Notes under the pieces: model-generated
Databases searched by the model: none
Seen by the model: only the letters and a program-made list of their open reading frames with translations
What the model was told of the DNA's origin: nothing
Shown here: piece after piece, positions 11,604-21,993 of the stretch
Layout: every line of letters begins with the position of its first letter
Numbering within the stretch: the first letter of the stretch is position 1
Translations under genes and position numbers: made by a program
Origin: Cordia subcordata
Taxonomy: Eukaryota; Streptophyta; Magnoliopsida; Boraginales; Cordiaceae
Direction of reading: 5' to 3'
NCBI GenBank assembly: GCA_028554755.1
Contig: JAPTOF010000015.1
Span: 12,473,501 to 12,537,500, forward strand
DNA: 64,000 nt

Positions 11604-12904
11604 GTGCTAAAGGGGGCCCGCCATGATGCCTTATACCATGTAGAAGTGGCCGCCGCATCGACTTCATCTGATCATCTGCAGCTAGAGGAACTAGATAAAG
11701 TACCGATCAACCCCGATGAACCAAGCCATACAGTCCAAATTGGATCGGGGTTAGGGCCAGGACTGATGAGCCAGTTGATGCACTTCCTCAGTAGCAACAA
11801 GGATTGCTTTACATGGTCACATGCCGATATGGAGGGGATAGACCCAAAAGTAAATATGCACGAACTCTAGGTTGATCCAACAGTTCCCCTAATTAAGCAA
11901 AAGCATAGGAAATTCACCTCTGAGAGAAATCGCATCATTAATGAAGAGGTGCAGAAACTAATTGATGTAGGATTTGTCAAGGAGGTATACTACCCGGAAT
12001 GGTTGGCAAATGTCGTCGTAGTAAAGAAGAAGAATGGCAAATGGAGAGTCTGCTTTAATTTCATAGACTTAAATAAGGCGTGCCCCAATGATTCCTTTCC
12101 TATCCCACACATCGATATGATGGTAGATGCAACCACCGAGCATGAACTTCTCAACTTCATAGATGCATTTTTTTAGTACAACCATATACTGATGTACCCA
12201 GACGACCAGGAAAAGACATCGTTCATCATCGAACACGGCACTTATTGTTACAAAGCCATGCCTTTTGGCCTAAAAAATGCAGGAGCAACCTATTAACGCT
12301 TTGTCAGTAAGATGTTTGCTGATTAGTAGGACACACCATGGAGGTATATATTAATGACATGTTGGTGAAATCTTTGGTGGCTGAACAACACGTCTACCAC
12401 TTACAGCAAACCTTTAGTGTCCTGAGAAGGTACAACATGAAACTCAACCCTATCAATTGTTCATTTGGAGTCAAATTCGGAAAATTCCTTGGGTACCTTG
12501 TTACTCAATAAGGAATTGAGGCACACCCCAATCAGAAAAGAGCTATCCTCAATATCTCGTCCCCAAGAAGTGTCCAGGATGTAATAAAGCTCACAGGAAG
12601 AATTGCAGCACTCAGTAGATTCATCTCAAGGTCGTCAAACAAATGCTAGTCGTTTTTTAATGTGCTTCGAAAGAATAAAGACTTTGTATGGACAACCAAA
12701 TGCGAGAAGGCTCTGCAAAAGTTAAAGGCGCACCTAGTTAACCTACTGTTATTGTCCAAGCCAAAAGATGACAAGACCTTGTTTATCTACCTAGCAGTCT
12801 CGGGAGTCACTGTCAGTACTATATTAGTTCGTGAAGAGGGCAAGCCACAGTTCTCTATATACTATACCAGCAAAGCTTTGATTGACGTAGAGACAAGATA
12901 CAGC
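11604..12904 (+). pseudogene. Tat/Retand reverse transcriptase and start of RNase H
   Basis: The linker has FTWSHADMEGIDP, typical just before RT. RT motifs follow: KLIDVGFVKEVYYPEWLANV, VKKKNGKWRVCF, DLNKACPNDSFPIP, then YKAMPFGLKNAGATY. The catalytic YVDD region reads Y-I-N-D, so one metal-binding Asp is lost. The RNase H part runs through LFIYLAVSG to YYTSKALIDVETRYS, where the solo LTR begins at 12905. Stops and shifts occur near 11868, 12174, 12293, 12326 and 12510. Confidence 0.75.
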
Positions 12905-13296
12905 TGATACCGCTATTTGAGCACAAGCCTAAATAGCCTGCAAGTGCACGGGACGCGTGTAGTACAGTGTGTGCAAGTGCTGGGTCGAATCCACAGGGAG
13001 GCTACCTTAGTTTAGTCTCTATGTGCTCGGGTGCCTTAAACTAGCTAAGTGCGTGTGTGTACTTACTTTAGGATGGAAGGGAGCTCGGAAAAGGAAAATA
13101 AAAACTAATCTATGGAGGAACTTAAAGGAGCCAAACTAAGGAAGGAAACACTAATAAAGAAGAAGGAGACCTAGGGCGATTGCATTGCAACAAGACTTGG
13201 GCTATGATAACAGATGAGGTCTATCTAAGGCTCGGGACTTCTATTGCCGTTGTGTTGATCGGGGGCTCTCTTTACCAATACTAGTGGTTCAACCCG

Positions 13297-13557
13297 TTAG
13301 CTGGATTTAAAGCTAAGGGCCAATCCCTCCTAGCCTACGCAATCCGTGCTTAGAACTTATCCTCTTGGCTGGATTTAAAGCCAAGGACTAGCACCTAAAC
13401 ACTACGTGACATTAAGGCTCAATTAACCAATACTAACGTGGGTGAGGGATACTCTAGTCTAGGTTAACTTATCCCCTTGGCTGGATTTAAAGCCAAGGAC
13501 TAGCACCTAAACTCGACTAAGCATAGCATGTAATCTATTAGCTGGATTTAAAGCTAA
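13297..13557 (-). repeat. Four 20-nt hairpins with covarying stems
   Basis: At 13297-13316, 13365-13384, 13477-13496 and 13538-13557 the same loop GGATTTAA (+ strand) is enclosed by a 6-bp stem. The outer two have TTAGCT/AGCTAA, the inner two TTGGCT/AGCCAA. Where one arm changes, the other changes to match. Two copies extend to an 8-bp stem. Confidence 0.75.
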
Positions 13558-14055
13558 AGCCTACTCTACTAAGTAAAGCCACGAGATTAAGCACAATCAC
13601 ATCACCCATATAAGTAGATAAGAGCATTTGAAGCATAAATAACACATGCATATTCACTTAGGCATTTTAACAAACACATAGACATGTTTGATTTCCAATA
13701 CATAGACATATTGAATCATGCCATAAATTTATGTAAATAAACATGTATTAAGAGCCAAAGATCTACACAAATCCATTATTCAAGGCCCTAATCTAATATA
13801 CAACAACAATCAACCCTAAATCTAGCCTAATCTAGCAACATATTTACAAGAAATAGAGAAAGAACAAGAAGAACTTCCTAAATTCTTGCTTCCAAATCCG
13901 TACAAATCCTTCAAATCTTTGTTTAATGCTTCAATCCTAGCTTGGTGTGGGGTTTAGATGGCGGTTTAGGGTGTTTTGTGAAGTGGGTAAAGGGTTAGGG
14001 TTTATTAGGATTTAAGAAATAAAAGTTCCTCCCCTCGAAATTGGGCTGAAACGAG

Positions 14056-14108
14056 CTTTTATAGATTTCTTCCGCGCACAGCCGGTCGACCTAGCCGGTC
14101 GACCGGCT
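14056..14108 (-). promoter_or_regulatory. LTR core promoter: TATA box and GTCGAC palindromes
   Basis: CTATAAAAG on the - strand (14056-14064) is followed upstream in that sense by AGCCGGTCGACCGGCT, a perfect 16-bp palindrome at 14093-14108. Further full or half copies lie up to about 14250. Confidence 0.5.
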
Positions 14109-14516
14109 CCTCTTTCTTGCTCAACCGGCTTCAATCTTGATGCTCTCTGGACTGGCCGGTCGATCGGCTTCTTGAGGAACTCGACCGGCTCTAAATCTTT
14201 TATTCTCTGGAGCGGCTGGTCGACCGGCTCTTCATCTAAGTCGACCGGCTGGATCAGAATGCTCTCTTCTTTATTTCTTTTCTTCCGATCTTCATCCGTT
14301 AGCTCATTTCTTCCTCGTATACGCTTGAACCCTTCCAAAACACTCCTAAAACATGGAATATAACACTTAGCATAGTATTTATGCACCTAAATACATTAAG
14401 TACGAATATTAACAAATATGCATAAACTTTATACTAAGCGCACTCAATTATGCTCTAAACACCCTTAAATATGCAATCAAAAACTAGATGCAAACATGCA
14501 CAAATGACACACATCA

Positions 14517-15326
14517 ACAGCCATCTTGAGAAGCTAGCTCTAGCTTTCATTACTACTGCCTGCAAGTTGAGGCCATACTTCTAAGGCCACCTTATCATGG
14601 TAGTATCCACTTTTCCTTTGATGGCAATCTTACACAAGCTTGAATTGTCTGGCTGCCTCACTAAGTGTGCTGTTGAACTAAGTGAATACAACATCGCGTT
14701 CTAGCCAAGGACCTCAGTGAAGTCCTAGGTCCTAGCAAACTTCGTAGTAGAATTTATATTAGACACCCAGTTGGACGCAGAAAAGGAAATACTCTGTCTC
14801 GCCAGGGGTTCAGAGCCTGGGACATGAGTGCTCTTTGTAGACAGAACGAGTAACGCAAAAGGCAGCGGGCTCAGAATAGTGTTGCAATCGCCCAAGGGGA
14901 ACATGATTAAACAATCTGTGAGATGTGGCTTCGGGGCCACAAATAATGAAGCTAAGTATGAAGCCCTTTTAGCAGGTTTAGCGTTAGCCAAAGGAATGAA
15001 CATCAAACACGTCATAGTGAATAGCAACTCTCAATTGGTCGTAAATCAAATTTTAGAGACCTGCCAGGCAAAAGGCGAAAGAATGGTGGCTTACCTAACT
15101 TCTATTAAGGAATTCTTTCCTTTGTTTGAGGAAATCAAAGTAAAACAAATAAGTCGTGATGACAATTGCCATGCAGATGCATTGGCAAACTTGGGAGCGG
15201 TAACACAGTCCACTACCTTTAAAGCTATCTTAGTGATATACCTACAGTGGCCTGCCATTGAGGAAGAACAAGTATTCGAGATTTTGTGTGTAGACGACTC
15301 GCCAAATTGGATGACTCCAATCATCT
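14517..15326 (+). pseudogene. Rest of RNase H and the second (aRH) RNase H of the Tat/Retand element
   Basis: After the solo LTR the first RNase H resumes with HLEKLALAF. From about 14825 a nearly open stretch (frame of 14828-15328) reads LFVDRTSNAKGSGLR, FGATNNEAKYEALLAGLALA, NSNSQLVVNQI and DDNCHADALANL. This is the extra archaeal-type RNase H that distinguishes Tat elements. The usual first 'DGSS' reads D-R-T-S and the 'SDSQLV' block reads S-N-S-Q, so key acidic positions are partly lost. Confidence 0.75.
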
Positions 15327-16543
15327 AATACTTCAAGAATGACATTATCCCATAGGATCGTGTAGAGACCAGGAAGCTTAAGTCCAAGGCAGCCCAGTTC
15401 TGCATCATTGATGGAAACTTGTACAAGGGATCAGACTTGGGGCCTTACCTATGGTGCGTAGGCCCAAAAGAGGCCAACTACGTCTTAGCTGAGCTACATG
15501 CAAGGCAGTGTGGGAACCACGAAGGAACAAGGAGTTTGGCCAACTGAGCACACACTGTTGGTTATTATTGGCCTACTATGCAATCTGACGAGCTCAGCTA
15601 TGTGAAGAAATATGACAGATGTCAAAGGTTCGCTTAGATCCCACGTCAATCAACCGAGCCATTGACTTCTGTCACCTCACCATGGTTGTTCATGAAGTGG
15701 AGGACGGATATCATTGGGAAGTTGCCCACCGCACCGGGACAGAAGGTATATATGTTGGTAGCTACGAATTATTTTTTCAAGTGGATAGAGGCTGAATCAT
15801 ATCATCAAGTTCGAGACAGGGAAGTCAAAAACTTCGTGTGGAAAAACATAATATGCCTATTTGGAGTTCCCCAAGAGATCGTCACAGACAACTGCTCCCA
15901 GTTCATTAGTTAGAATTTTAAATATTTCTGTATAGAATGGAAAATTAGACTCATGTTTTCTACCCCTAGGCACCCTCAAGCTAATGGATTTGGCTAAGTC
16001 ATCTAACAAGACCATAATTTCCACTCTAAAGGAAAGGTTGGAGAGCGCCAAAGGGAAATGGACGGAAGAACTCCCAGGAGTATTATGGGCTTATTAAACC
16101 ACTGCTAGGACTTCCACTGGAGAGACACCGTTTTCATTAGTATACGGTGTTGAAGCAGTCATCCCGACAGAAATCGGTCTACCAACCATTCAGGTCACCC
16201 AGGCTTTCACAGACCAAAACAATGAGGGAATGCGCCATGAATTAGATGCCACTAATGAAAAAAGGGAACTAGCCCTTATCTGTATGGCAGTATATCAACA
16301 AAGCATTGCTAGGCATTACAACAAGAATATAAGGGTGAGGTCATTCAAGTAGGGGGACTAGGTGATTAGGAAAGTTTTTGAAAATACCAGGGAGGTAGAT
16401 GCAGGAAAGTTGGGCCCTAACTGGGAAGGACCCTATCAGATCACCATGGTGGTCGGACGAGGGGTTTACAGGCTTAGCACCAAAGATGGTAAGAAGCTGC
16501 TGAACAGCTGCAATGCTATCCACCTTAGGAAGTATCATTTCTA
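15327..16543 (+). pseudogene. Tat/Retand integrase, degenerate
   Basis: His/Cys-binding region remnants precede the core. The core reads WRTDIIGKLPTAPGQ, VATNYFFKWIEAE, FGVPQEIVTDNCSQF, then [10 protein letters not shown], where the catalytic Glu region is destroyed by a stop. The C-terminal part retains NWEGPYQIT..VGRGVY.L and ends LRKYHF, as in other Ty3 integrases. Multiple stops (15915, 15996, 16008 and 16096 among them) show that it is dead. Confidence 0.75.
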
Positions 16544-17422
16544 GTAAGGAAAACTCGCTCTAGTTAGTATGATTAGAAATTGGCTGTTGTTAGAGGGCTA
16601 GGCCCAAAGGGATGCCGCTAAGCAGCCCCAGCAGAGAGTCTCTGTTCTCTTCCTTTGGCAAAACTTAGGCCTTAGTGCCAAGGAAAACATTATCACTAAT
16701 AAATGTCCTCTAGTACAATGATCTTTGTCTTTCTTGTTAACATACCACAATTAGATGTGGCGGCTAGTCTCCACGAAGGATAACAATAATGTTTGTTATT
16801 TTCCACGAATTATTCCTCACGGGACTAACAACAGTCTTTGATTTTCAACAAGACTAACAACAGTCTCTGTTATTCTTCACGAGATTAACAGGAGACTCTG
16901 CCTTTTCACAAAACTAGAAACAAACTCTGTTCTCTGCAAGGCCAACGGCAACCTCTATTTCTTGTAGACTGATGGTAGACTAACACATTAGTCTCTACCT
17001 CAACAGGACAGCAAGTCAGCTTGACCATTTCAGGCTAGCGAGAGGCCTTTAACTTTACTACGAGTTAAAATAGCATATAGCTCTTCGTTTATAACACTTT
17101 ATGCACCGCCGGCACTGGTATTCGATCGCCAGCACGCTCTAGCAAGAATTCTACTTAAGCTCAATGTGTCGTAAGGCTCAAACCAATTTAAGCAAAGAAA
17201 GCAACCCTTTCAAGCTCATAATCATTAAAAAGGCGTCGTGAGCGATACATGCAAAAGAAAAGAACGAAGGAAATGAAAGAATGTATAATAGAAACCAAAA
17301 CGAAAGCTGACATAATCCATAGTTCGTGCTCCAAAGATCAAGGCAAAGTAAAATGAACGACAGTTCAAAATAGAGAATTATCCAAAATAGTTCAGTCGTC
17401 TAGTATTACACATCGCCTGGCA
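16544..17422. repeat. 3' spacer of the Tat/Retand element with degenerate tandem repeats
   Basis: Non-coding. From about 16760 to 17015 a unit of roughly 40-45 bp built around 'gactaacaacagtctctg' recurs about five times with heavy divergence. Tandem repeats in this position are a known trait of Tat-clade elements. Nothing else is recognisable up to the end of the antisense ORF at 17423. Confidence 0.5.
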
Positions 17423-19561
17423 TTATACATCGTCAGAACCTGGCGAAGTTGTCCCGTCTATAATTGGTGGGCCTGATGGAGGGTCAACACTCGATAAGGC
17501 CCGATCAGGGTGAGGTGTCGAAGAAGTGATAACGGCCTTGAAACGACTGACACCAACATATAAGTACACCCGTTGAACTTCTCGCAAGCAGTTCTTAACG
17601 ACCTGCTCAGCAACCTTCTCTGAGCTAAGTTTTGATACGCTGGCAACGTACTTACCAAACTTCCTACTCTTCTTATATTCATTCACAACATTCCTCTTAG
17701 CCTCCTCAATTAAGAAGTCGAATTTGGATGCAAATGCCTCTTTGCTAACTTTGGCCACTGCAAGGTCTTTTTTTGCTTTAACACGAGATGAACGTTCCCT
17801 TTCGAGTTTTATTTCTAGTCCAATTCGCCACACTTGCTCATCTGCAAGCTCCCTCTCGGCTCTAGTAAGTGCCTCCTATTCGTCTTTGAGAAGACTTTGA
17901 AGATCTTGACACTTGTTCGTAATCTCAGGTATCATCGTTGCAAAGGAGGAGATTGTTTAGACAAGCTGCACCCAGGAAAACAAGAGCCAGTGATTAGTAA
18001 AGGGAGAAGAGAAAGCAATGCATAGCATAAAGGTGTATACACATACCGCTGTGCCTTTATTAGCAAAGCTCGTGAATGGGTCTCCCGTGACTATTGTAAG
18101 GATGGCGCTTACAGCTGAGGGTACGGTCAAATGCTGGCGGTTGCTAGCATAAGATCCTTTCCTATGTGGAAGCCGAGATGATAAGTCCCCTTTCCTCTTC
18201 TGGCTCTGTGCAAGTCTCTCTCGACCACAGCCACAGCAGCTCTCTGCCTTTCTTTCACGTCTACATTGACAAAGAGGAAAAGTTAAGGGTAGCAATGAGA
18301 GAATAAGTCCAGGTCGACAATCATAAAAGTAAGAGTGTTTGGAGTGAGGGATAAACGTGACCATACCTAAGTCCTGAGAAGAGGAATGGCCTATTGTTTC
18401 CAAGTCAAGTAAGGTTTCGCGAGGCTCACTATCTAAGGAAGCTTTCACATCTTCACTTTTGTTGTAGTTGAAACCGCCTTCGTCGCCCTTACAGTCATTC
18501 TCCGTTTCGCTAGAGCTTGTCGAGCTTGAGGAGGGGGTCAACCTAACAAGGCAAGGAACATTTGCTATAGAAGAAGTTGCGTCGTCGTTAGAAAATTCGC
18601 AGCCTCTCTAGTTAGCGTTTCTCTTTGAGCAGACTAGAAGCCTCACCTTGGAATTAGTTGTGATAATTGGACATATCTCAGGCTCTGGTAGGACGGCAAA
18701 ACCTTTGGTATGATTGGCCTCTGTATTTCGTGGCCAGGGCCAAAAGAGCTTGACAAGTGCTTTCGCTTAATTTCGGAAGCTCGTTCTTTGCGATTGTGAC
18801 TTACATCTGTGGTACGTCCCAGACATCGTGCGCTTAAGCAAAAAACAAGTATTTCCCTCGCCACAAATCGTCGTCGTCGGCCTGAACAGGGTTGAAGAGC
18901 TTATACGATCTACGAGCAATGAGAACAAACCAACCAGGTTTATTGGCCGGTCAAATAACATAGAATAGTGTCTTGAAAATAGGTACGAAGAAGTGAATTC
19001 CTTTTTGCTATAGTAGGACGAGTGCTGCCAACACAATCTTCTACCCACCAGGATGCAGTTGGCCGAGATTGATCTCGTAAGAGTTGAAACTGGCGCATAG
19101 ATGAGGGTGTGGTAGGATTCGGATCCCTAGGTCAAGAACATCCTGAAACATGGTTATCTCTCCCTCAAAGGAAGAACTCGACTAATCTCCGGGTCTCGGT
19201 TGAACTACTACAACATCTTCGCTTAATTGATTGGATTCGCTGCAGTACTTAAATTTCTCTTCCATAGTGGTGCATCGGATTCTTTCTGCAAAGAATTTCC
19301 CAGTAGGATCGTAGCATCGCATGCCAAGACGGGCTAGGATGCGTAGCTTGCGGTTAGTCTCAGCCTGCTCGACTCGTTTATAGCACGGCATCCTAGCAAG
19401 GGGGACAATCAGAGAAAAGTCGAACGGCCAGAAACTGCACCACGGCAGGTACCTCAAAGGTTACAGTAGCTTGTAAATGGTAAAGAAGGAAGAGAAGTGA
19501 AAAAGAAGGAAGGTGTAATGATAGGCTTTAGGGGAGTACGTTACCATCGTCGGAGGACATA
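17423..19561 (-). pseudogene. Antisense ORF of the Tat/Retand element (Transposase_28-like 'gypsy-type transposon' protein)
   Basis: Read leftward, a short first exon MSSDDG starts at 19561 and stops at a GTAACG donor. Further blocks follow. About 19200-19450 has an R..RILARLGMRCYDP-type segment. About 18840-18990 has a frame reading VPIFKTLFYVI, stop, PANKPGWFVLIARRSYKLF, then WRGKYLF, like the conserved 'GW..F..R' core of PF04195. A Ser/Glu-rich stretch follows at 18400-18541, then KRKGDLSSRLP near 18190. Last comes a Lys/Glu-rich coiled-coil-like C-terminus at 17423-17833 (open, 136 codons). Retand-type elements carry such an ORF opposite to gag-pol. The function is unknown. Stops and frame changes are present, and introns are likely. 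Confidence 0.6.
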
Positions 19562-19579
19562 AGTCGGACCGTAACAAGC

Positions 19580-20377
19580 TAATTGGGCACCTGAATACTT
19601 GAGATCACCAAATGAGAGTCATATTGCTAGACTTCTCGAAGTTAGAAACAAAATAGGCTTCCTTGAAATGTTGGGAAGTATTGATTGCATGAATTGAAAG
19701 TGAAAAAATTATCCAACTGCATGGAAAGGTATGTATAGTGACCATCTTCGTGAACCAACAATTATTGGAAGCTATGGCTTTTTATGATCTTTGGATATGG
19801 CATGCATTTTTTAGTTTATATAGATCTCTTAATGATATAAATGTTTTAGAGTGGTTATCATCACGTATTGATTTTACTTAAGGATGAGCTCTTAAAGTCA
19901 AATATTTGATTAATGGGCATAATTATACCATGGGTTATTATCTTGTGGGTGATAAATATCCATCTTGATTTACATTCTTTAAGACTATACCAGCTTCACA
20001 AGGCAATAAGAGAAAATACTTTGCTGTAGCTCAAGAATTAGCCAGGAAGGAAATGAAATATGCGTTTGGGTACTCCAATTTCTGATTGCAATTTTTTATA
20101 ATCTTGCACAATTTTGGGATGTTGAAACACTTAAAATATCATGAAAGCATGCATAATAATGCATAACATGATTATTAAAGATGAGAGAGATGTCGATAAT
20201 ATCGATTTCAACTATGATTCTACTGGTGATAGTTCATATTCACCAATGTCTCATGAACATACGACTGAGCTTAGGGATTTCATTGGAACTCATTATCAAA
20301 TTCGTGATCGAGAGGCTTGCACTCAATTACAAGCATATCTTGTTGAACACTTGTGGCAATTGGATGCAAGTGCATAA
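19580..20377 (+). pseudogene. HARBI1-like (PIF/Harbinger) transposase, 3' half
   Basis: It starts in the frame APEYLRSPNESHIARLLEV, then GFLEMLGSIDCMN with the first catalytic Asp, YPTAWKGMY, a Tyr-Gly-Phe-Leu block, and a NDINVLE-like segment (second Asp). The third catalytic block, normally ERAFG, reads K-Y-A-F-G, so the Glu is lost. The last 78 codons are open (20141-20377): MKACIIMHNMIIKDERD through QLQAYLVEHLW, a typical C-terminus. Stops and shifts occur in the middle. This is the continuation of 8369-8848. Confidence 0.8.
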
Positions 20378-20749
20378 GCTAATTTAGATTTTAATGTAAT
20401 ATTTGATATTAGCTATTTACTTTTTTCATATAATATTTGGTATTAGCCACTTTAGTTTTTAGTGTAATGTTTGGAATGAGTTGCTTTAGTTAATGCAATG
20501 TTTGGTATTAGTCACTTTTTAGTGTAATGTTATAAGTTGCTTTACTTTTTAATGTAATATTTGGTATGAGCTAATTTCGCTTTTAATATAATGTCTTAGA
20601 ATAACTCATTTAGTTACTATTGAAGAATGTAAAACTAAATAAGTTTTCCATTGCAGAAAAGTTCACTGAAGAAAAGTTCACTTACACAAATACTAAAGTT
20701 TTTACCCAAAAAAACTAATTGAATAAAAAAATACATTAGATCATATTAT

Positions 20750-21085
20750 GTTCCTGCATGATTTCTAATTGCTTCTGTCTAAAAAATTCAGCATGCATTA
20801 GAGATGTGGCATTTAAATCTTTATCCATTACTTGTTCCTCCCATTCTCATTCTGCAAGTTTAATTCTATTTCGTGCATTTTTTCCTTCAAGTGTATCAAC
20901 TTTTCAACCATATTTGCAACAAGTGAAGGTTGATCATTACCTTTTGCTTTTCCTTGTCTTCAATTTTTCTTTTTTTGAATTTCTACCTCGTGTATCACAT
21001 TAGTTGCTATCTTCTTCTAGATTTACTGAACATGGAGTTGTTGGAGCAAATGCACTTGGACTATCATCTTTGCCTTATTTTTTTT
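20750..21085 (-). pseudogene. Remnant of the Harbinger second ORF (Myb/NAM-associated type)
   Basis: On the - strand a frame reads SAFAPTTPCSVNLEEDSN, a stop, CDTRGRNSKKEKLKTRK. It then gives IKLAE, a stop, EWEEQVMDKDLNATS and HAEFFRQKQLEIM. The K-rich segment followed by a long charged helix resembles the C-terminal part of the accessory protein encoded next to plant Harbinger transposases. It lies convergent to the transposase, as usual. Stops show decay. Weak similarity only. Confidence 0.45.
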
Positions 21086-21154
21086 TTATTTTCTCTTTTC
21101 ACCTTCTTATATCCATTTTTGTCAAAAAAATCAACATATGCCAAAAATTCTCGA

Positions 21155-21181
21155 ATTATATATATATAAATATATAAATAT

Positions 21182-21213
<32 letters not shown>

Positions 21214-21216
21214 TGC
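21155..21216. repeat. AT microsatellite
   Basis: An (AT)n/(ATA)n tract with no other content. The remaining stretch to 21565 shows no gene. Confidence 0.8.
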
Positions 21217-21993
21217 ATTGAAAATTATTTGCACCTTATCGTGTTAAGTTTGGCCATTCTGTTGTGTAGAATTGATTTGAGCATAACATTTGCAAAATTT
21301 ATTTGTAGCAAGATCGATAGTTGACCATTAATGCATGAGAGAATTTTGATTTCGTTCAAACTGAAATGTTTTGTGTTGATGGAAGTAACTAGGAATTTTA
21401 TGTCAGTACATGTTTTTACTTTGATTATTGCCATGCACTTGATCCAAACTAATATTTAACCATGCTGAAATAAGTAAATGATCTTCTTCAATTGTAAAGT
21501 TATGTTGACAAGTTACTTTCCTTTTTTTGGGTTCTTATGTCAAGAAAAGGGAAGATGGAGTTGCCTTAGTATGTTGTTGAGTGTTGTATAAAATATGTAA
21601 GTGCACGGAATCGTGACAAGTAATAAAGAATGAGTATGAGTATCGTCCCACAAAGAGGTTGTATCAATTACCAAAATTTATAGCTCCTTATATTATCTAG
21701 AAAACTCAATTCAAATGAAAATAAAATGCACAAATTAAAAATCTAAACTAAAAACTCAATAAATAGAACACTAACGCTCAATGGTGAAAATTCCAGGAAT
21801 TTAGATTTCATCCAATGTGTTCCTGTAATTAACTTAAACTGATTGATTGAATTCAATCTCCCTAGGTTAATGACTAGATCCCCTAAAATTATTGAAGTCC
21901 CCTTTTGAGACACCACAATTGTATTTACACTAACCCTATGTCTACTTTCGTCATCACAAGTGTTAGCATAAATCCATTAAGCTCTATGGTAAT

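Larger units (their letters stand above)
12905..14516 (-). mobile_element. Solo LTR (Athila-type) with perfect ACAGC target duplication
   Basis: A 1612-bp block begins TGATACC and ends ACACATCA. It is flanked on both sides by ACAGC (12900-12904 and 14517-14521). Deleting it with one ACAGC copy rejoins the host element's RNase H frame (ETRYS then HLEKLALAF). It shares its layout with the LTRs at 2680, 21994 and 31101: the CCTGCAAGTGCACGG start, the CGAATCCACAGGGAGG block, hairpin repeats, GTCGAC palindromes and a - strand TATA box. Its sequence is clearly diverged from them, so it is a sister family. Confidence 0.9.
8849..19578 (+). mobile_element. Ty3 retrotransposon of the Tat/Retand type, decayed, no visible 3' LTR
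   Basis: Order on the + strand: a presumed 5' LTR (8849-9396), a primer-binding site (9400-9418), gag, protease, RT-RNase H, an additional RNase H, integrase, a 3' spacer with tandem repeats, and a long ORF on the opposite strand (17423-19561). The extra RNase H and the antisense ORF mark the Tat clade (Retand/Ogre group). A 1612-bp solo LTR is inserted in the RNase H region. Stops and frameshifts occur in every domain. Only about 20 bp separate the antisense ORF start from Harbinger sequence, so the 3' LTR appears to be missing. Confidence 0.75.
7445..21565 (+). mobile_element. PIF/Harbinger element, split by nested insertions
   Basis: Inside lie a HARBI1-like transposase in two pieces (8369-8848, 19580-20377) and, on the - strand, a remnant of the second Harbinger protein (about 20750-21085). 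Possible terminal inverted repeats are GGCCAACTCCAACAG at 7445 and, inverted, GGGAAGATGGAGTTGCC ending at 21565. They match with one gap and a few changes, and the flanks are GAA and TTA. Without the retrotransposon at 8849-19578 the element is about 3.4 kb, a normal size for an autonomous Harbinger. The gene content is convincing. The exact ends are tentative. Confidence 0.55.

Noticed and set aside
14012..14386. 124-codon repetitive open frame on the - strand
   Set aside because: A by-product of the GTCGAC palindrome repeats in the LTR promoter region.
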